A DNA stretch of 64,000 bases from assembly GCF_023703775.1 (NCBI RefSeq), contig NZ_CP098514.1, positions 372,001 through 436,000 of the forward strand, given 5' to 3'. This document shows positions 25,323 through 35,381 of this stretch, one piece after another. A program made the position numbers and the translations under genes. Each line of letters begins with the position of its first letter. Positions within the stretch are counted from its first letter, which is position 1. Origin of the DNA: Haloplanus sp. GDY1. Its GTDB lineage: Archaea; Halobacteriota; Halobacteria; Halobacteriales; Haloferacaceae. Below the pieces are notes generated by a model that saw only the letters and a list, made by a program, of their open reading frames with translations, did not search any database and was not told where the DNA came from.

Positions 25323-26615
25323 ATGAGCGTAGACGGCCCCGAGTACGAGTCGCTACTGGACCTGCGCCGTGACCTCCACCGACACCCCGAACCGGGCTGG
25401 CGCGAGTTCTACACCACGGCCCGCCTCGTCGACGAACTGGAGACCCGACCGCTCGACGAACTCCACGTCGGCCCGGAAGTCCTCGCCGAGGAGCGCCGCG
25501 GCGTGCCGGACGACGCCGAACTCGACGAGTGGGCCGAGCGGGCCGTCGACGCCGGCGCCCGCGCCGACGTCGTGGATCGGCTGGCGGGCGGCTACACCGG
25601 CCTCGTGGCGGTCCTCCGGCGGGGCGAGGGGCCGACCGTCGGCCTCCGGGTCGACATCGACGCCCTCCCGATCACGGAGGCCGACGAGGCGCCCCACCGC
25701 CCCGCGGTCGAGGGCTTCCGCTCCGAGAACGAGGGGTTCATGCACGCCTGCGGGCACGACGCCCACGCGACGATCGGGGTGGGCGTCCTCGACGCCGTCG
25801 CCGCGAGCGACTTCGAGGGGACGCTCAAGGTGTTCTTCCAGCCGAGCGAGGAGACCATCGCCGGCGGCGAGCCGATGGCGAAGGGCGGCCACCTCGACGA
25901 CGTGGACTACCTGCTCGCGCTCCACGTGGGGCTCGATCACCCCACCGGCGAGGTGGTCGCGGGCGTCGACGGCTTCCTCGCGGTGAGTCACTTCCGCGCC
26001 GAGTTCGCGGGCGCCTCGGCCCACGCCGGCGGCCACCCCGAGCGCGGGCGCAACGCCGTCCAGGCGATGGCGGCGGCGGTGCAGAACCTCTACGGCATCC
26101 CGCGACACCACGACGGCGCCACGCGCGTCAACGCCGGCCTCGTCGGCGGCGGCACCGCCTCGAACATCGTCCCCGAATCGGCGTTCGTCGAGGGCGAGGT
26201 GCGCGGCGAGACGACCGAGTTGATGGAGTACATGGACGACCACGCGGCCCGCGTGCTCCGCGCGGCCGCGGAGATGCACGACTGCGAGGTGGAGATCCAC
26301 GACGAGGGTCGGGCACCGGGCGGCGAGAGCGACGACGAACTCGCCGCCGTCGTCGGCGCCGTCGCCGCCGAGACGGCCGGCGTCGAGTCGGTTCTCGACA
26401 GCGACCAGTTGGGGGGCAGCGAGGACGCCACCTACCTGATGCGACACGTCCAGGAGCGGGGCGGCCTCGCCGCCTACGTCGGCGTCGGCACCGACCACCC
26501 GGGCGGCCACCACACGCCCACCTTCGACGTGGACGAGGAGACGATCCGAATCGGGGTCGACGTGCTGTCGGAGGCCATCGAGCGGATCGGGGCCGAGCGA
26601 CCCGGGTCGGCGTGA
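25323..26615 (+). CDS. M20 family amidohydrolase (AbgB/IAA-amino-acid hydrolase type)
   Basis: The 430-residue protein's metal-binding motifs are HACGHDAHAT at about 140-149 and SEETIAGGEP. The lid domain contains ASAHAGGHPERGRNAVQAM, and a late His occurs in GVGTDHPGGHHTP. It should hydrolyse an N-acyl or aminobenzoyl amino acid in the cytoplasm. A segment at about 40-75 rich in acidic residues is longer than in many relatives, as in AbgB. ATG 25323 is chosen because a CTTATG box sits 30 bases upstream. Confidence 0.9.
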   Translation: MSVDGPEYESLLDLRRDLHRHPEPGWREFYTTARLVDELETRPLDELHVGPEVLAEERRGVPDDAELDEWAERAVDAGARADVVDRLAGGYTGLVAVLRRGEGPTVGLRVDIDALPITEADEAPHRPAVEGFRSENEGFMHACGHDAHATIGVGVLDAVAASDFEGTLKVFFQPSEETIAGGEPMAKGGHLDDVDYLLALHVGLDHPTGEVVAGVDGFLAVSHFRAEFAGASAHAGGHPERGRNAVQAMAAAVQNLYGIPRHHDGATRVNAGLVGGGTASNIVPESAFVEGEVRGETTELMEYMDDHAARVLRAAAEMHDCEVEIHDEGRAPGGESDDELAAVVGAVAAETAGVESVLDSDQLGGSEDATYLMRHVQERGGLAAYVGVGTDHPGGHHTPTFDVDEETIRIGVDVLSEAIERIGAERPGSA

Positions 26616-26639
26616 CGACGGGCGCGGACGCCGCCGGAG

Positions 26640-27344
26640 CTACTCCAGCAGTACCGAGAACCCCCACCGTGCCGACGACTCCGGCTCCGCCGCGTCGGAG
26701 ACCACGGCGACGGTCGTCTCGAAGCGATACTCCCCGACCGGAAGACAGCCGTCCCCGTCGGGCGTCGCGTAGAGGTCGACCGGACGGCTACTCGACCCGC
26801 CGGCGGTCACCTCGAACGTCCGGTACTCCTCGGTGACGGCGACGCCCTCGGTGAGCCGCCAACAGTCGGGATCGGCGGGGTAGTCGCGCCCGGGCTCGCC
26901 CGGGAGCAGTACGAGCGCGCCCGAGTCGTCCGTGACGTACTCGAAGTGGACCGCGCGCCCCTCGCCGACGCGAACCGGCTCGTCGCCCGCGTTCGCGAGC
27001 CGCGTCCGGAGTCGGGGCGGATGCTCGGGCGTCGCGGCCTCGCGGACGATCTCGACGGCCGGTCGGATCGGGAGGGCCGGACAGTCGTCGACGGCGACGA
27101 GGGTCACGCCCGGGCCGCCGGTCCCCGCCGGTCGAGTCTCGGCGACGGCGTCGCCACAGGAACGGACGCCGTCGGCGTCCGGCCCCGGCGACCCGTTTTC
27201 GTCGATCGATCCCGTCGGCGTGGCCGGATCGTCGGCACCGTCGGTCGGCGCGGGGTCCTCGCCGGCACAGCCGGCGAGACCGGCTAGGAGTGCGGGGCCG
27301 ACGCCGCCGACGCCGCGGAGATACCACCGTCGTGTCTGGCGCAT
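26640..27344 (-). CDS. secreted lipoprotein of unknown function
   Basis: The 234-residue protein has a Tat-like signal RRWYLRGVGGVG and lipobox LAGC. A disordered Asp/Pro/Gly stretch spans about 28-55. The mature domain holds paired cysteines near CGDAVAET, DDCPALP, PDCWRL and GDGCLP, and a beta-sandwich pattern (LRTRLANAGDEPVRVGEGRAVHFEYV). It looks like an extracellular immunoglobulin-like domain. I do not recognise the family. Confidence 0.7.
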   Translation of the reverse strand: MRQTRRWYLRGVGGVGPALLAGLAGCAGEDPAPTDGADDPATPTGSIDENGSPGPDADGVRSCGDAVAETRPAGTGGPGVTLVAVDDCPALPIRPAVEIVREAATPEHPPRLRTRLANAGDEPVRVGEGRAVHFEYVTDDSGALVLLPGEPGRDYPADPDCWRLTEGVAVTEEYRTFEVTAGGSSSRPVDLYATPDGDGCLPVGEYRFETTVAVVSDAAEPESSARWGFSVLLE

Positions 27345-27388
27345 ACGTGACAAAGTATCCACAGGTACGTAACGCTGTCCGCCGGGGC

Positions 27389-28750
27389 CTAGTACTTCGG
27401 GTCCGCGCCCGTCGTCTCGTACACCCGGTCCATCAGGTCGTCGCGCTCGGCCTGCCAGGCGTCGAGGCCGGCGGGGTCCGACGGGTAGGAGTCGTACCGG
27501 TCCATCAACTCCTCGGCGAGCTTCTTCGTCCGGTAGAAGTTCAGGATCGTGCCCCAGTAGCCGAAGCTCCTGATCGCGCTTTTGAGCTTGAGGCCGAGAC
27601 CCATGGAGGTCGACCCCGAGTACAGCGCCTCGGCGAGTTTCTCGCCCGGGAGCGCCGCCAGCAGGCCCATCAGGTCGTCCACGTCCACGGCCGTCGAGAG
27701 CACGTTGTACACGTCGAGGCCGGCGTACCGCCCGCCGAAGTGATCCATGACGCGCTCGTTGTACTCCCAGAGCGCCGCCTCGGTGGGGTCGTCGAGGGCG
27801 TCGACGATGGCCTCGGCGGCGTAGGTGCCGGCGTAGGCGGCGCCCGCGATGCCCCCGCCGGTCGTCGGGTTGACGTGGCCGGCGGCGTCGCCGACGGCGA
27901 CGAACCCCGGCGCGACCGCCGAGTCGTAGGGGCGCCGGGTGGGCAGCGCAGCGCCGAGTTTGTCCCGCACCTCGGCGCCCGCGAACTCGGGGCGGTCCTG
28001 CAGGTCCGCCCGGAGGTCCTGGACCAGTTTCATGGGTTCCTCGTTCATCTGGAAGCCCAGGCCGGCGTTGATCGTCGTGCTCGTCCGCGGGAAGTACCAG
28101 AGGTAGCCCGCCGCACGCTGGGTGGGCTTGAACACGAGGGCGTCGTCCCACTCGACCGCCTCGGGCACCTCGACGATCTCGCGGTAGGCCGAGCAGAACT
28201 GCGAGTAGGAGACGTTGGTGTCGAAGGTGGCGTCCGCCAGGTCGGCCTTGTCCTGCAGGATCGAGAGGGCGCCGGCGGCGTCGACGGTGACCGCCGCCTC
28301 GTAGGTGACGGGATCGCCCTGCCGGACGGCGCGGACGCCGGTGATCCGACCGCCGTCCTGACGGACGTCCTGCACGACGGTGTCGTAGTGGAAGTCGGCG
28401 CCGGCGCTCTCGGCGCCGTCGATGATCCGCCGGCCGTACTCGTGGCGGTCGATGACGGCCAGTTCGCCCGGGACCGGGATATCGAGGACCGTGTCGTGCT
28501 CCGGGAGTTCGAACCGGCCGTGATCGACGCCCGTGTTGGTGAAGGAGGCCTCGATCCGCGACTTCGGGATGGCGTCCGGGAAGGCGTCGGCGCCCTTCAG
28601 GGCGTCGCCGCAGGCGATGTGCCCCGCCTCCGCCTCGTCCTTCCGCTCGACGACGACGACGTCGAGGCCGTCGCGGGCGAGGCTGGCCGCGGCGTAACAG
28701 CCGGCCGTCCCCGCCCCGACGACGACGACGTCGCACTCGTGGGTGGTCAT
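27389..28750 (-). CDS. geranylgeranyl reductase family flavoprotein
   Basis: The 453-residue protein has an FAD-binding N-terminus VVVVGAGTAGCYAAASLARDG and the conserved GDAAGHVNPTTGGGIAGAAYAG at about 288-309. These define the family that saturates isoprenoid chains of archaeal lipids or related polyprenyl compounds. Conserved segments TNVSYSQFCSAYREI and GYLWYFPR line the substrate pocket in relatives. It may act on membrane lipids, menaquinone tails or dolichol; several paralogues per genome are usual, so the substrate is open. A TATA-like CATAAAG is at about 28782-28788. Confidence 0.9.
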   Translation of the reverse strand: MTTHECDVVVVGAGTAGCYAAASLARDGLDVVVVERKDEAEAGHIACGDALKGADAFPDAIPKSRIEASFTNTGVDHGRFELPEHDTVLDIPVPGELAVIDRHEYGRRIIDGAESAGADFHYDTVVQDVRQDGGRITGVRAVRQGDPVTYEAAVTVDAAGALSILQDKADLADATFDTNVSYSQFCSAYREIVEVPEAVEWDDALVFKPTQRAAGYLWYFPRTSTTINAGLGFQMNEEPMKLVQDLRADLQDRPEFAGAEVRDKLGAALPTRRPYDSAVAPGFVAVGDAAGHVNPTTGGGIAGAAYAGTYAAEAIVDALDDPTEAALWEYNERVMDHFGGRYAGLDVYNVLSTAVDVDDLMGLLAALPGEKLAEALYSGSTSMGLGLKLKSAIRSFGYWGTILNFYRTKKLAEELMDRYDSYPSDPAGLDAWQAERDDLMDRVYETTGADPKY

Positions 28751-28795
28751 TGGTGAGGTGTCGCGCCCGCGGTGGGAAAACTCTTTATGGAAGTT

Positions 28796-28840
28796 GCAAG
28801 GCTAAAACCCCGCCCTTCAGGGTGGGGAGGATGTCAATCC
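28796..28840 (+). mobile_element. solo IS200/IS605-type right-end remnant with hairpin
   Basis: The plus strand carries a perfect 8-bp hairpin, CCCCGCCC-TTCA-GGGTGGGG (28808-28827, one G-T pair), preceded by GGCTAAAA and followed by AGGATGTCAAT. This is the arrangement I know from the right ends of haloarchaeal TnpB-bearing elements, where the omega RNA scaffold ends and the guide begins. No tnpA or tnpB remains in the gap 28751-28897. On the minus strand the hairpin is followed by TTTT, so it could now end transcription from the phosphohexomutase gene. Confidence 0.55.
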
Positions 28841-28897
28841 CGTTTCGTCGCCGGTGATCCGACGGAACGCGCGTTCGGCGTGCGACACCCGACGCGC

Positions 28898-30274
28898 TCA
28901 CGACGCCGCCTCGACCGCCGCCTCGACGACCGCGCGTGCCTCGGCGACGAGTTCGTCGACCGCGTCGCTCTCGGCGTAGAGGCGGACGTACGGTTCGGTG
29001 CCGCTCGGCCTGACCAGCAGCCACGAGCCGTCGGGTCGTTCGAGGCGGACCCCGTGGGCGGTGTCGACGCTCGCCTCGGGGAACGCCTCCGGGAGCGCCG
29101 TTCCCAGGCGCTCCATCGCCGCGGCCTTCGCCCCGTCGGGGCAGGGGACGCTCACCTTCCGGTAGGGGCGTTCCGTCACCGGCTCCCGAAGCGCGGGGAG
29201 CCCCGCCGCGGCGACGAGGCGAGCGATCACGGCGGCGCTGACCACGCCGTCGATCCACCCGCCGAAGTCGGGGTGGACGTGCTTCCACGGTTCGGCCGCG
29301 AAGGCGACCGTTCCGCCCGCCGCCCGCACGCGAGCGATCCCCTCGTGGAGGGCGCCGAGGGCGATGCGTTCGGTCCGCCCGCCGGCCGCGGCGACCCGTT
29401 CGTCGATCCGGGCGGAGGCGTTGGGCGTCGTCACGACGACCGGATCGGTCGCGTCGCTCGCCCGGACGTAGCGCTCGGCGACGACGGCAAGCACCGTGTC
29501 CTCGTGGACCACCTCCCCCTCGCCGTCGACGACGACGATCCGGTCGGCGTCGCCGTCGTGACCGATCCCCAGTTCCGCGTCGCCGTCGGCGACGAACCGC
29601 CGGAGGCCGGCGAGGGAGTCGGGCGTCGGCTTGCTCCCCCGGCCCGGGAAGTGGCCGTCGACGTTCGCGTGCAGGGTGACGACGCTCGCGCCGAGTTCGC
29701 GGAGGACCGTCGGCGTGGCGAGGGCGGCCACGCCGTTGCCACAGTCGACGGCGACCCGCAGGCCGTCTAGGGAGGCGCCGAACCCGCGGGCGTAGTCGAC
29801 GACCGCTTCGCGGTAGGCGGGGAGCGGGGACGCCTCCCGGCGCTCGCCCCACGCGTCCCACGCGACCGGCCCTTCGCCGGCCTCGACCCGCCGTTCCACC
29901 CCCCGCTCGGCGTCGCCGTCGTACTCCACGCCGTCGACGAAGGCCTTGATGCCGTTGTCGCCGGGCGGGTTGTGCGACGCGGTGAGCATCACGCCGCGCC
30001 GCCCCCGCGAGGCGAAGGCGAGCGTCGGGGTGGGGACGACGCCGATCCGTCGAACCGAGGCGCCGCCCGAGAGGACGCCCGCCTCGACGGCGGCGGCGAG
30101 GCCCGCGCCGGTCGTCCGGCCGTCGCGACCGATCACCACTTCGGGGTCCTCCGCCGTCGCCGCCGTCCCGTCGACCGCGTCGCGGCCGACCGCCCGCCCG
30201 ACCGCCACCGCGAGTTCCGGCGTCACGTCCGTCTCCACGCTGCCGCGGATGCCCGCCGTCCCGAACAGGTCCAT
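28898..30274 (-). CDS. phosphohexomutase (phosphoglucomutase/phosphomannomutase/GlmM type)
   Basis: The 458-residue protein has the four alpha-PHM signatures: the start FGTAGIRG, the phosphoserine loop LTASHNPPGDNG (Ser100), the Mg loop GHDGDADRI at about 232-240, and the phosphate-binding VRPSGTEPYVRLYAE near the end. It interconverts 6- and 1-phosphates of a hexose or glucosamine. The exact sugar cannot be read from sequence. A role in supplying nucleotide sugars for glycosylation fits with agl23 next door. Confidence 0.92.
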   Translation of the reverse strand: MDLFGTAGIRGSVETDVTPELAVAVGRAVGRDAVDGTAATAEDPEVVIGRDGRTTGAGLAAAVEAGVLSGGASVRRIGVVPTPTLAFASRGRRGVMLTASHNPPGDNGIKAFVDGVEYDGDAERGVERRVEAGEGPVAWDAWGERREASPLPAYREAVVDYARGFGASLDGLRVAVDCGNGVAALATPTVLRELGASVVTLHANVDGHFPGRGSKPTPDSLAGLRRFVADGDAELGIGHDGDADRIVVVDGEGEVVHEDTVLAVVAERYVRASDATDPVVVTTPNASARIDERVAAAGGRTERIALGALHEGIARVRAAGGTVAFAAEPWKHVHPDFGGWIDGVVSAAVIARLVAAAGLPALREPVTERPYRKVSVPCPDGAKAAAMERLGTALPEAFPEASVDTAHGVRLERPDGSWLLVRPSGTEPYVRLYAESDAVDELVAEARAVVEAAVEAAS

Positions 30275-30356
30275 ACCGACCCTCCGGGAGCCACCGGTTT
30301 GTATCGGTCGGTGGCGGTATCGAAAGCTTCACCGGCGCCCCGGCGGATGGACCGGT

Positions 30357-31985
30357 ATGTCAGCGGCCGCGCCGCCGGACGGCTGGAGGGCACGGGTCGA
30401 CCGCGTCGCCCTCGCCGTCCTCGCCCTCACCGTCGTCGCCCTGGTCGCCCGTCTCGTCGGCCTCGACGCCCGCTCGTTCCACTGGGACGAGGCCCGCGTC
30501 GGCTACTGGAGCCTCCGATTTCTCGACTCCGGACGCTTCGCGTACCGCCCGGTGGCGGGCGGTCCCTTCCTCTACGTCGTCGACCGATTCGTCTTCTCGC
30601 TCGTCGGGGCGACGGACGCCACCGCCCGCGCCGCCGTCGCGGTGATCGGCGGGCTCTCGCCCCTCGTGGCCCTGCTCTACCGGTCGCGCCTCGACGACGC
30701 CGAGACGGTGGCCGTCGCCGCCCTGTTGGCCGCCAGCCCCGTGCTCCTCTACTACGGCCGCTTCCTCCGCGGCGACGTCCCTCTCGCCGTCTTCGGCCTC
30801 GTCGTCGTCGGGTGTGCGGTCCGGCTGCTGGACGGGGGAAGCCCGCGCTACCGGTACCTCGGCGCCGCCGCCCTCGGCCTCGCGGTGGCGTCGTCGGGGT
30901 TCGTCGTCGGCTACCTCGGCTGCTGGCTGGCCGCGGCGGCGCTCACCCTGGACCACCACCGCCTCGTCGGCGAGGGGGCCTCCGCCCGCCGGGCGCTCGA
31001 ACGGGCCGTCGACCGCCTCCGCGGGTCGACCCGTTCCGCGTTCGGCGCGCTCGGCGTCCTGCTGGCGGTCCACCTGTTCTTCTACGCGCCCCGTGCGGGC
31101 GGGGCGATCCGCCCCTCGGTCGCGACGGTGGAAGCGGCCTTCCTCGGATCGGTTCGGAGGTTCTATCGCGTGCGCGTGGTCGGCCGGCGGCAGGGCGGCG
31201 AACACGAACTCCTCCCGTATCTGAGCGCCCACGCGGAGACGCTGCTCGCGGCCTCGGGCGTCGTCGTCGCGCTCGCGCTCGTGGGCTTTCTCGCCGACCG
31301 CTACGGCCGCGGGCCGTCCCGCCCCGTCGTCGCCTTCCACGCCTACTGGGCGGGCGCGTCGCTGCTCGTCTTTCCCGTCGTCACCGAGGAGAGCGGGGCG
31401 TGGCTGGCCGTCCACACCGTCGCCCCGCTGCTCGTCCCCGCGGCGGTGGCCGTCGGCATGCTCGTCCGGTACGGCTCGCGCGCGCTCGACCGCTCGGACG
31501 CGACGGGCGTCGCCGTCGCCGCACTGATCGGCGTCGCCGTCGTGGGACAACTCGGCGTCGCCGTCGCGGGCACCGCCTACGGGCCGACGAGTGCGGCGAA
31601 CCCGCTCGTCCACGACGCCCAGCCGGCGGACGACCTCGACCCCTTCGTCGCCGACGTGTCGGCCGCCATCGAGGGCAACGAGGGGACCGACGTGCTGTTC
31701 TACGGCTCGACGTTCGTCCCCCCGGGCGAGACGGACTTCGACCGGCCGCCGGTGGGCGACACGTGGGGGAATCGCCTCCCGCTGTCGTGGTATCTCGAAC
31801 GGCTGGATGCGGAGACCGACGGCGTCCGCGGCGTGGACGAACTGGCGGACGTCGAGCGGCCGCCGCCGGTCGTGATCGCCGACGCTGACCAGCGCTCGAC
31901 GGTCGCGTCACACCTCGACGGCTACGAAACGAGCACGTATCGCCTGTCGCTCTGGAACCGAGACGTCGTCGTGTTCGTCCGCTAG
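30357..31985 (+). CDS. Agl23-type membrane protein (TIGR03663 family)
   Basis: The 542-residue protein has about eleven membrane helices. The first extracellular loop contains [11 protein letters not shown], matching the acidic DE motif of family 39/dolichyl-phosphate-mannose glycosyltransferases. A soluble C-terminal domain follows from about residue 410 ([27 protein letters not shown]). The family has been tied to flipping or transfer of dolichol-linked sugars (Agl23). The ATG at 30357 starts just before the first helix. It overlaps the tfb stop by four bases, tail to tail. Confidence 0.85.
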   Translation: MSAAAPPDGWRARVDRVALAVLALTVVALVARLVGLDARSFHWDEARVGYWSLRFLDSGRFAYRPVAGGPFLYVVDRFVFSLVGATDATARAAVAVIGGLSPLVALLYRSRLDDAETVAVAALLAASPVLLYYGRFLRGDVPLAVFGLVVVGCAVRLLDGGSPRYRYLGAAALGLAVASSGFVVGYLGCWLAAAALTLDHHRLVGEGASARRALERAVDRLRGSTRSAFGALGVLLAVHLFFYAPRAGGAIRPSVATVEAAFLGSVRRFYRVRVVGRRQGGEHELLPYLSAHAETLLAASGVVVALALVGFLADRYGRGPSRPVVAFHAYWAGASLLVFPVVTEESGAWLAVHTVAPLLVPAAVAVGMLVRYGSRALDRSDATGVAVAALIGVAVVGQLGVAVAGTAYGPTSAANPLVHDAQPADDLDPFVADVSAAIEGNEGTDVLFYGSTFVPPGETDFDRPPVGDTWGNRLPLSWYLERLDAETDGVRGVDELADVERPPPVVIADADQRSTVASHLDGYETSTYRLSLWNRDVVVFVR

Positions 31986-32935
31986 CGGAAGCCCATCGCC
32001 TCGATCTGTTCCTGATACCGGTTGCGGATGGTGACCTCGGTCACCTGGGCGACGTCGGCCACCTCGCGCTGGGTCTTCTTCTCGTTGCAGAGCAGGGAGG
32101 CGGCGTAGATGGCCGCCGCGGCGAAGCCGGTGGGCGACTTGCCCGACAGCAGCCCCTGTTCGGCCGAGACGTCGATGATCTCCGTCGCCTTCGCCTGGAC
32201 CTCCTCGGAGAGGTCGAGGGCGGAGGCAAAGCGGGGGACGAACTGCTTGGGGTCGACCGGCTTGAGTTCCAGGCCGAGTTCCTGGGAGATGTAGCGGTAG
32301 GTCCGACCGATCTCCTTCTGCGGAACGCGTGACACCTCGGCCACCTCGTCGAGCGATCGGGGGATGCCCTCCTGTCGGCAGGCGGCGTAGAGGGCGGCCG
32401 TGGCGACGCCCTCGATGGAGCGCCCGCGGATGAGGTCCTCGTTGAGCGCGCGCCGGTAGATGACCGAGGCGACCTCCCGGACCGAGCGCGGAACGCCGAG
32501 CGCCGAGGCCATGCGGTCGATCTCCGAGAGCGCGAACTGGAGGTTGCGCTCGCCCGCGTCCTTCGTCCGAATCCGCTCCTGCCACTTGCGCAGGCGGTGC
32601 ATCTGCGAGCGCTTCTCGGAGGAGAGCGACCGCCCGTAGGCGTCCTTGTCCTTCCAGTCGATGGTCGTCGTCAGCCCGCGGTCGTGCATCGTCTCGGTGA
32701 TCGGCGCGCCGACCCGGGACTTGCTCTGTCGCTCCGAGTGGTTGAACGCCCGCCACTCCGGCCCGCGGTCGATCTGTCGTTCGTCGATGACGAGCCCGCA
32801 GTCGTCACAGACGAGTTCCCCCTGGTCCGCGTCCGTGACGATGTTGTCGGATCCACACTCGGGGCAGTCAACGGATTCGTCCGCTTCCTGTTCGGTTTCT
32901 TGGCTCCGCTGACGTTGGCGGCTCGGACGTTCCAT
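31982..32935 (-). CDS. tfb: transcription initiation factor IIB
   Basis: The 317-residue TFB has a zinc ribbon at about 22-45 ([19 protein letters not shown]), then a B-finger/linker ([12 protein letters not shown]), then two cyclin folds at about 115-205 and 215-310. The second ends in the helix-turn-helix that reads the BRE ([18 protein letters not shown]). It recruits RNA polymerase to TATA/TBP. A TATA box AATTAAATA at 32959-32967 gives a leaderless start. Haloarchaea carry several TFBs; which one this is cannot be told here. Confidence 0.96.
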   Translation of the reverse strand: MERPSRQRQRSQETEQEADESVDCPECGSDNIVTDADQGELVCDDCGLVIDERQIDRGPEWRAFNHSERQSKSRVGAPITETMHDRGLTTTIDWKDKDAYGRSLSSEKRSQMHRLRKWQERIRTKDAGERNLQFALSEIDRMASALGVPRSVREVASVIYRRALNEDLIRGRSIEGVATAALYAACRQEGIPRSLDEVAEVSRVPQKEIGRTYRYISQELGLELKPVDPKQFVPRFASALDLSEEVQAKATEIIDVSAEQGLLSGKSPTGFAAAAIYAASLLCNEKKTQREVADVAQVTEVTIRNRYQEQIEAMGFR

Positions 32936-33280
32936 TATAAGTGTCGTGGCGAACCTCCTATTTAATTCTTTGGCTGATTGTAGAGATCGCGCCCGGATCG
33001 GCCGACTCCGTGGGGCGGCGACCGCTCGCGACCGCCGTTCGGCGGGACTCGGGTCGGCGTGACCGGACGCGTTCGAGCACTGCCTCGGTCGTCGGTTCGC
33101 GTTGTGACGGCTCCGTTCGACGGCGTTCCGGCTTCCGGGCGTTCGTACCGGATCGGGGGGTCGAAGCGGTGGCGGGTCGGCCGCAGTCGCGCCGGAAATC
33201 GCACCGGTCGCTCGGGGCGCGACGAGCGACCACCGCGTTCATAACGCCTCGGGAGTAGACCCGCATAGAGGATTCGAGCA
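32936..33280. other. divergent promoter region between tfb and a histidine kinase
   Basis: The 345 bases without a gene contain the tfb TATA box (AATTAAATA on the minus strand, 32959-32967). On the plus strand GTTCATAACG near 33238-33247 may serve the kinase. The remainder is GC-rich with short random ORFs only. Confidence 0.5.
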
Positions 33281-34918
33281 ATGGCGTTCGTAGCCACTCT
33301 GGGCGCACTCGCTCTCAACGCCGGGGCGGTCGGCCTCCTCGGCTGGCTGACCTGGACGGCGTTCCAGTCCCGGGAGCAACCGAGCGCCGAACCGTTCGTC
33401 GCGCTCCTCGCCACCCTGACGCTGTGGGCCGCCCTCGCGTTCGGGGCGAATCTCCCCTGGCTGTCCCACGGCAGTTTGCTCGCTACGATCCTGGGGCTGG
33501 GCCAGTTCGGGACCGCCCTCGTCATCCCCGGCATCTGGACGGTGTACGCACTCAGTTACACCGGCCGCGGAACCGGGCTCACGTGGCGACGGATCGCTCT
33601 GCTGGCCGGGATCGCGCTCCCGGTTCTCGTGATCGCCGTCGTCATCGCGGTCGGTCCCGCCGAATCGGTCGTCGAGTACGTGGCCGCGTCGATGCTCGGC
33701 ACCGAGATTCTCTACCTGTCGGCGCTCTCACTCTACGGGACGTACCTCCTGGCCGACCTCGGCGGCAGCCACGCCCGCGTGTCCAACACCCAGATCGCGG
33801 TGCTGACGGTCGGCGTCGCCGCCCCCTACCTCGTCGGTCTGCTGGGCAACAACTCCGGCCTCGCGAACGGCGCGGCGGTCGGGCTCGTCCTCTCCGGTGG
33901 CCTCCTGGCGCTCGCCATGCGGCGGTATCCGGTGATGACTGGCTTTCCGAAGGCCGACTACGTCGCGCGGAGCCGCGTCGTCGAAACCCTCCAGGAGCCC
34001 GTCGTGGTGCTCGACTGGGACGATCACATTCTCGACCTCAACGAGGCGACCGTGGCGTTGTTCGACCGCTCCGCGGCGGAGCTGATCGGCGAGCCGGTCC
34101 GATCGGTCATCGACGGCCTCGATCGGACCGAATTTCCCGTCGACGCCACGGGCACGGTGACCCTCCAGACGACGAAGGGCCGCCGCCAGTTCCAGTTCAG
34201 CGTCTCCGCCGTCGACGAAGGGGGATCCGACGAGGTCGCCAGAACGGTGCTCTTCCGGGACGTGACCGACCGGCAGACCCGAGAGCAGCGGCTCACGGTT
34301 CTCAACCGGGTGCTCCGCCACAACGTGCGCAACGATCTGGACGTGGTGCTCTCGTACGCCGACCACATCGACGACGACGACGTTCGGACCGGCATCCGGG
34401 AGAGGGCGACCGACCTGCTCGAACTCAGCAGCAAGGCCAGGGACGCCGAAGACGTCATGACCGCGAGTACCGACCCGCCGGAGCCGGTCGATATCGCGGA
34501 CGTCGCAGCCTCCGTGGTCGAGCAGTTCCGGACCGACGACTACTCCGGTAACATCACGCTCGACTGCCCCGACGAGGTGCGGATCTCCTCGCACCGCACC
34601 GTGATCCGACGGGTTCTCTCCGAACTGGTCGAGAACGCACTCGTCCACTCGGACGCGGACACGCCGCAGGTCGACGTCCGGGTCCGAGACGGTCCGGACG
34701 CGGCAGCCGAACTCGTCGTGGCGGACGACGGGCCGGGACTCCCCCAACGGGAACAGGAGATCCTCGCCGCCGGAACCGAGACGCAGCTCAAACACGGACG
34801 GGGACTCGGACTCTGGTTCGTCAACTGGGCCGTCACGCAGCTCGGCGGCGACCTTCAGTTCCGGGGGAACGATCCCGGTAGCGTCGTCACGGTCCGCCTG
34901 TACGGGACGTCACCGTAG
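33281..34918 (+). CDS. membrane histidine kinase (7TM sensor, PAS, HATPase)
   Basis: The 545-residue protein has seven membrane helices (about 5-215) of the archaeal histidine-kinase N-terminal type. A PAS domain at about 225-330 (VVETLQEPVVVLDWDDHILDLNEATVALFDR) follows, then a dimerisation helix with the phosphoaccepting His in LRHNVRNDLDVVLSYA (about 348), then a HATPase domain with N box ELVENALVHS, G1 DDGPGLP and G2 HGRGLGLWFV. It autophosphorylates in response to a membrane-level signal. Its partner may be the HalX response regulator at 38.4 kb. Confidence 0.92.
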   Translation: MAFVATLGALALNAGAVGLLGWLTWTAFQSREQPSAEPFVALLATLTLWAALAFGANLPWLSHGSLLATILGLGQFGTALVIPGIWTVYALSYTGRGTGLTWRRIALLAGIALPVLVIAVVIAVGPAESVVEYVAASMLGTEILYLSALSLYGTYLLADLGGSHARVSNTQIAVLTVGVAAPYLVGLLGNNSGLANGAAVGLVLSGGLLALAMRRYPVMTGFPKADYVARSRVVETLQEPVVVLDWDDHILDLNEATVALFDRSAAELIGEPVRSVIDGLDRTEFPVDATGTVTLQTTKGRRQFQFSVSAVDEGGSDEVARTVLFRDVTDRQTREQRLTVLNRVLRHNVRNDLDVVLSYADHIDDDDVRTGIRERATDLLELSSKARDAEDVMTASTDPPEPVDIADVAASVVEQFRTDDYSGNITLDCPDEVRISSHRTVIRRVLSELVENALVHSDADTPQVDVRVRDGPDAAAELVVADDGPGLPQREQEILAAGTETQLKHGRGLGLWFVNWAVTQLGGDLQFRGNDPGSVVTVRLYGTSP

Positions 34919-34922
34919 CCGC

Positions 34923-35381
34923 TCAGTCGCTGACGACGGTCGTTCCGGCCAGCCTGTCGCCGAGACGCTGCCGTCGATCCGACAGAACCATCCCGGCGAT
35001 CCCGACGAGGTACAGGCTGGGCAACCAGTCGACGAGACGCGCGACGTTTCGGATCAGCGCAGCCCCGAGCGACGGCGCCGAGCCGTCGGTACTCGCCACG
35101 CGGATGTTCACGAGCGCTTTCCCGATCGTCTTCCCGAATCGCCACTCGCAGAGGGCGTGGTATCCGAGCGTCAGTACGACCCACAGGCCAAGCGCTATCG
35201 ACCCGGGAGTCCCGCTCAGGCTCGTGTGTACTCCCTGCGCCCCGGTTTCGACTTGTCCGGTGACCACCCCCGTAACGGTGATCGCCACGAACAGGAGGGC
35301 GAACCAGACGAACGAGTCGATTCCGATAGCCACACCTCGAATACCGATCCCGCAGTATTCGGCACGGTCCGTCGCTGCCAT
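34923..35381 (-). CDS. RDD family membrane protein
   Basis: The 152-residue protein starts MAATDRAEYCGIGIRGVAIGIDSFVW, with the R..D pattern of RDD proteins. Three helices and the conserved FGKTIGKALVNIRV and RRQRLGDRLAGTTVV follow. The function is unclear; some relatives affect ion transport. A GTTTATCC box at 35407-35414, 26 bases upstream, supports this start over longer readings. It is convergent with the kinase gene, four bases from its stop. Confidence 0.88.
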   Translation of the reverse strand: MAATDRAEYCGIGIRGVAIGIDSFVWFALLFVAITVTGVVTGQVETGAQGVHTSLSGTPGSIALGLWVVLTLGYHALCEWRFGKTIGKALVNIRVASTDGSAPSLGAALIRNVARLVDWLPSLYLVGIAGMVLSDRRQRLGDRLAGTTVVSD

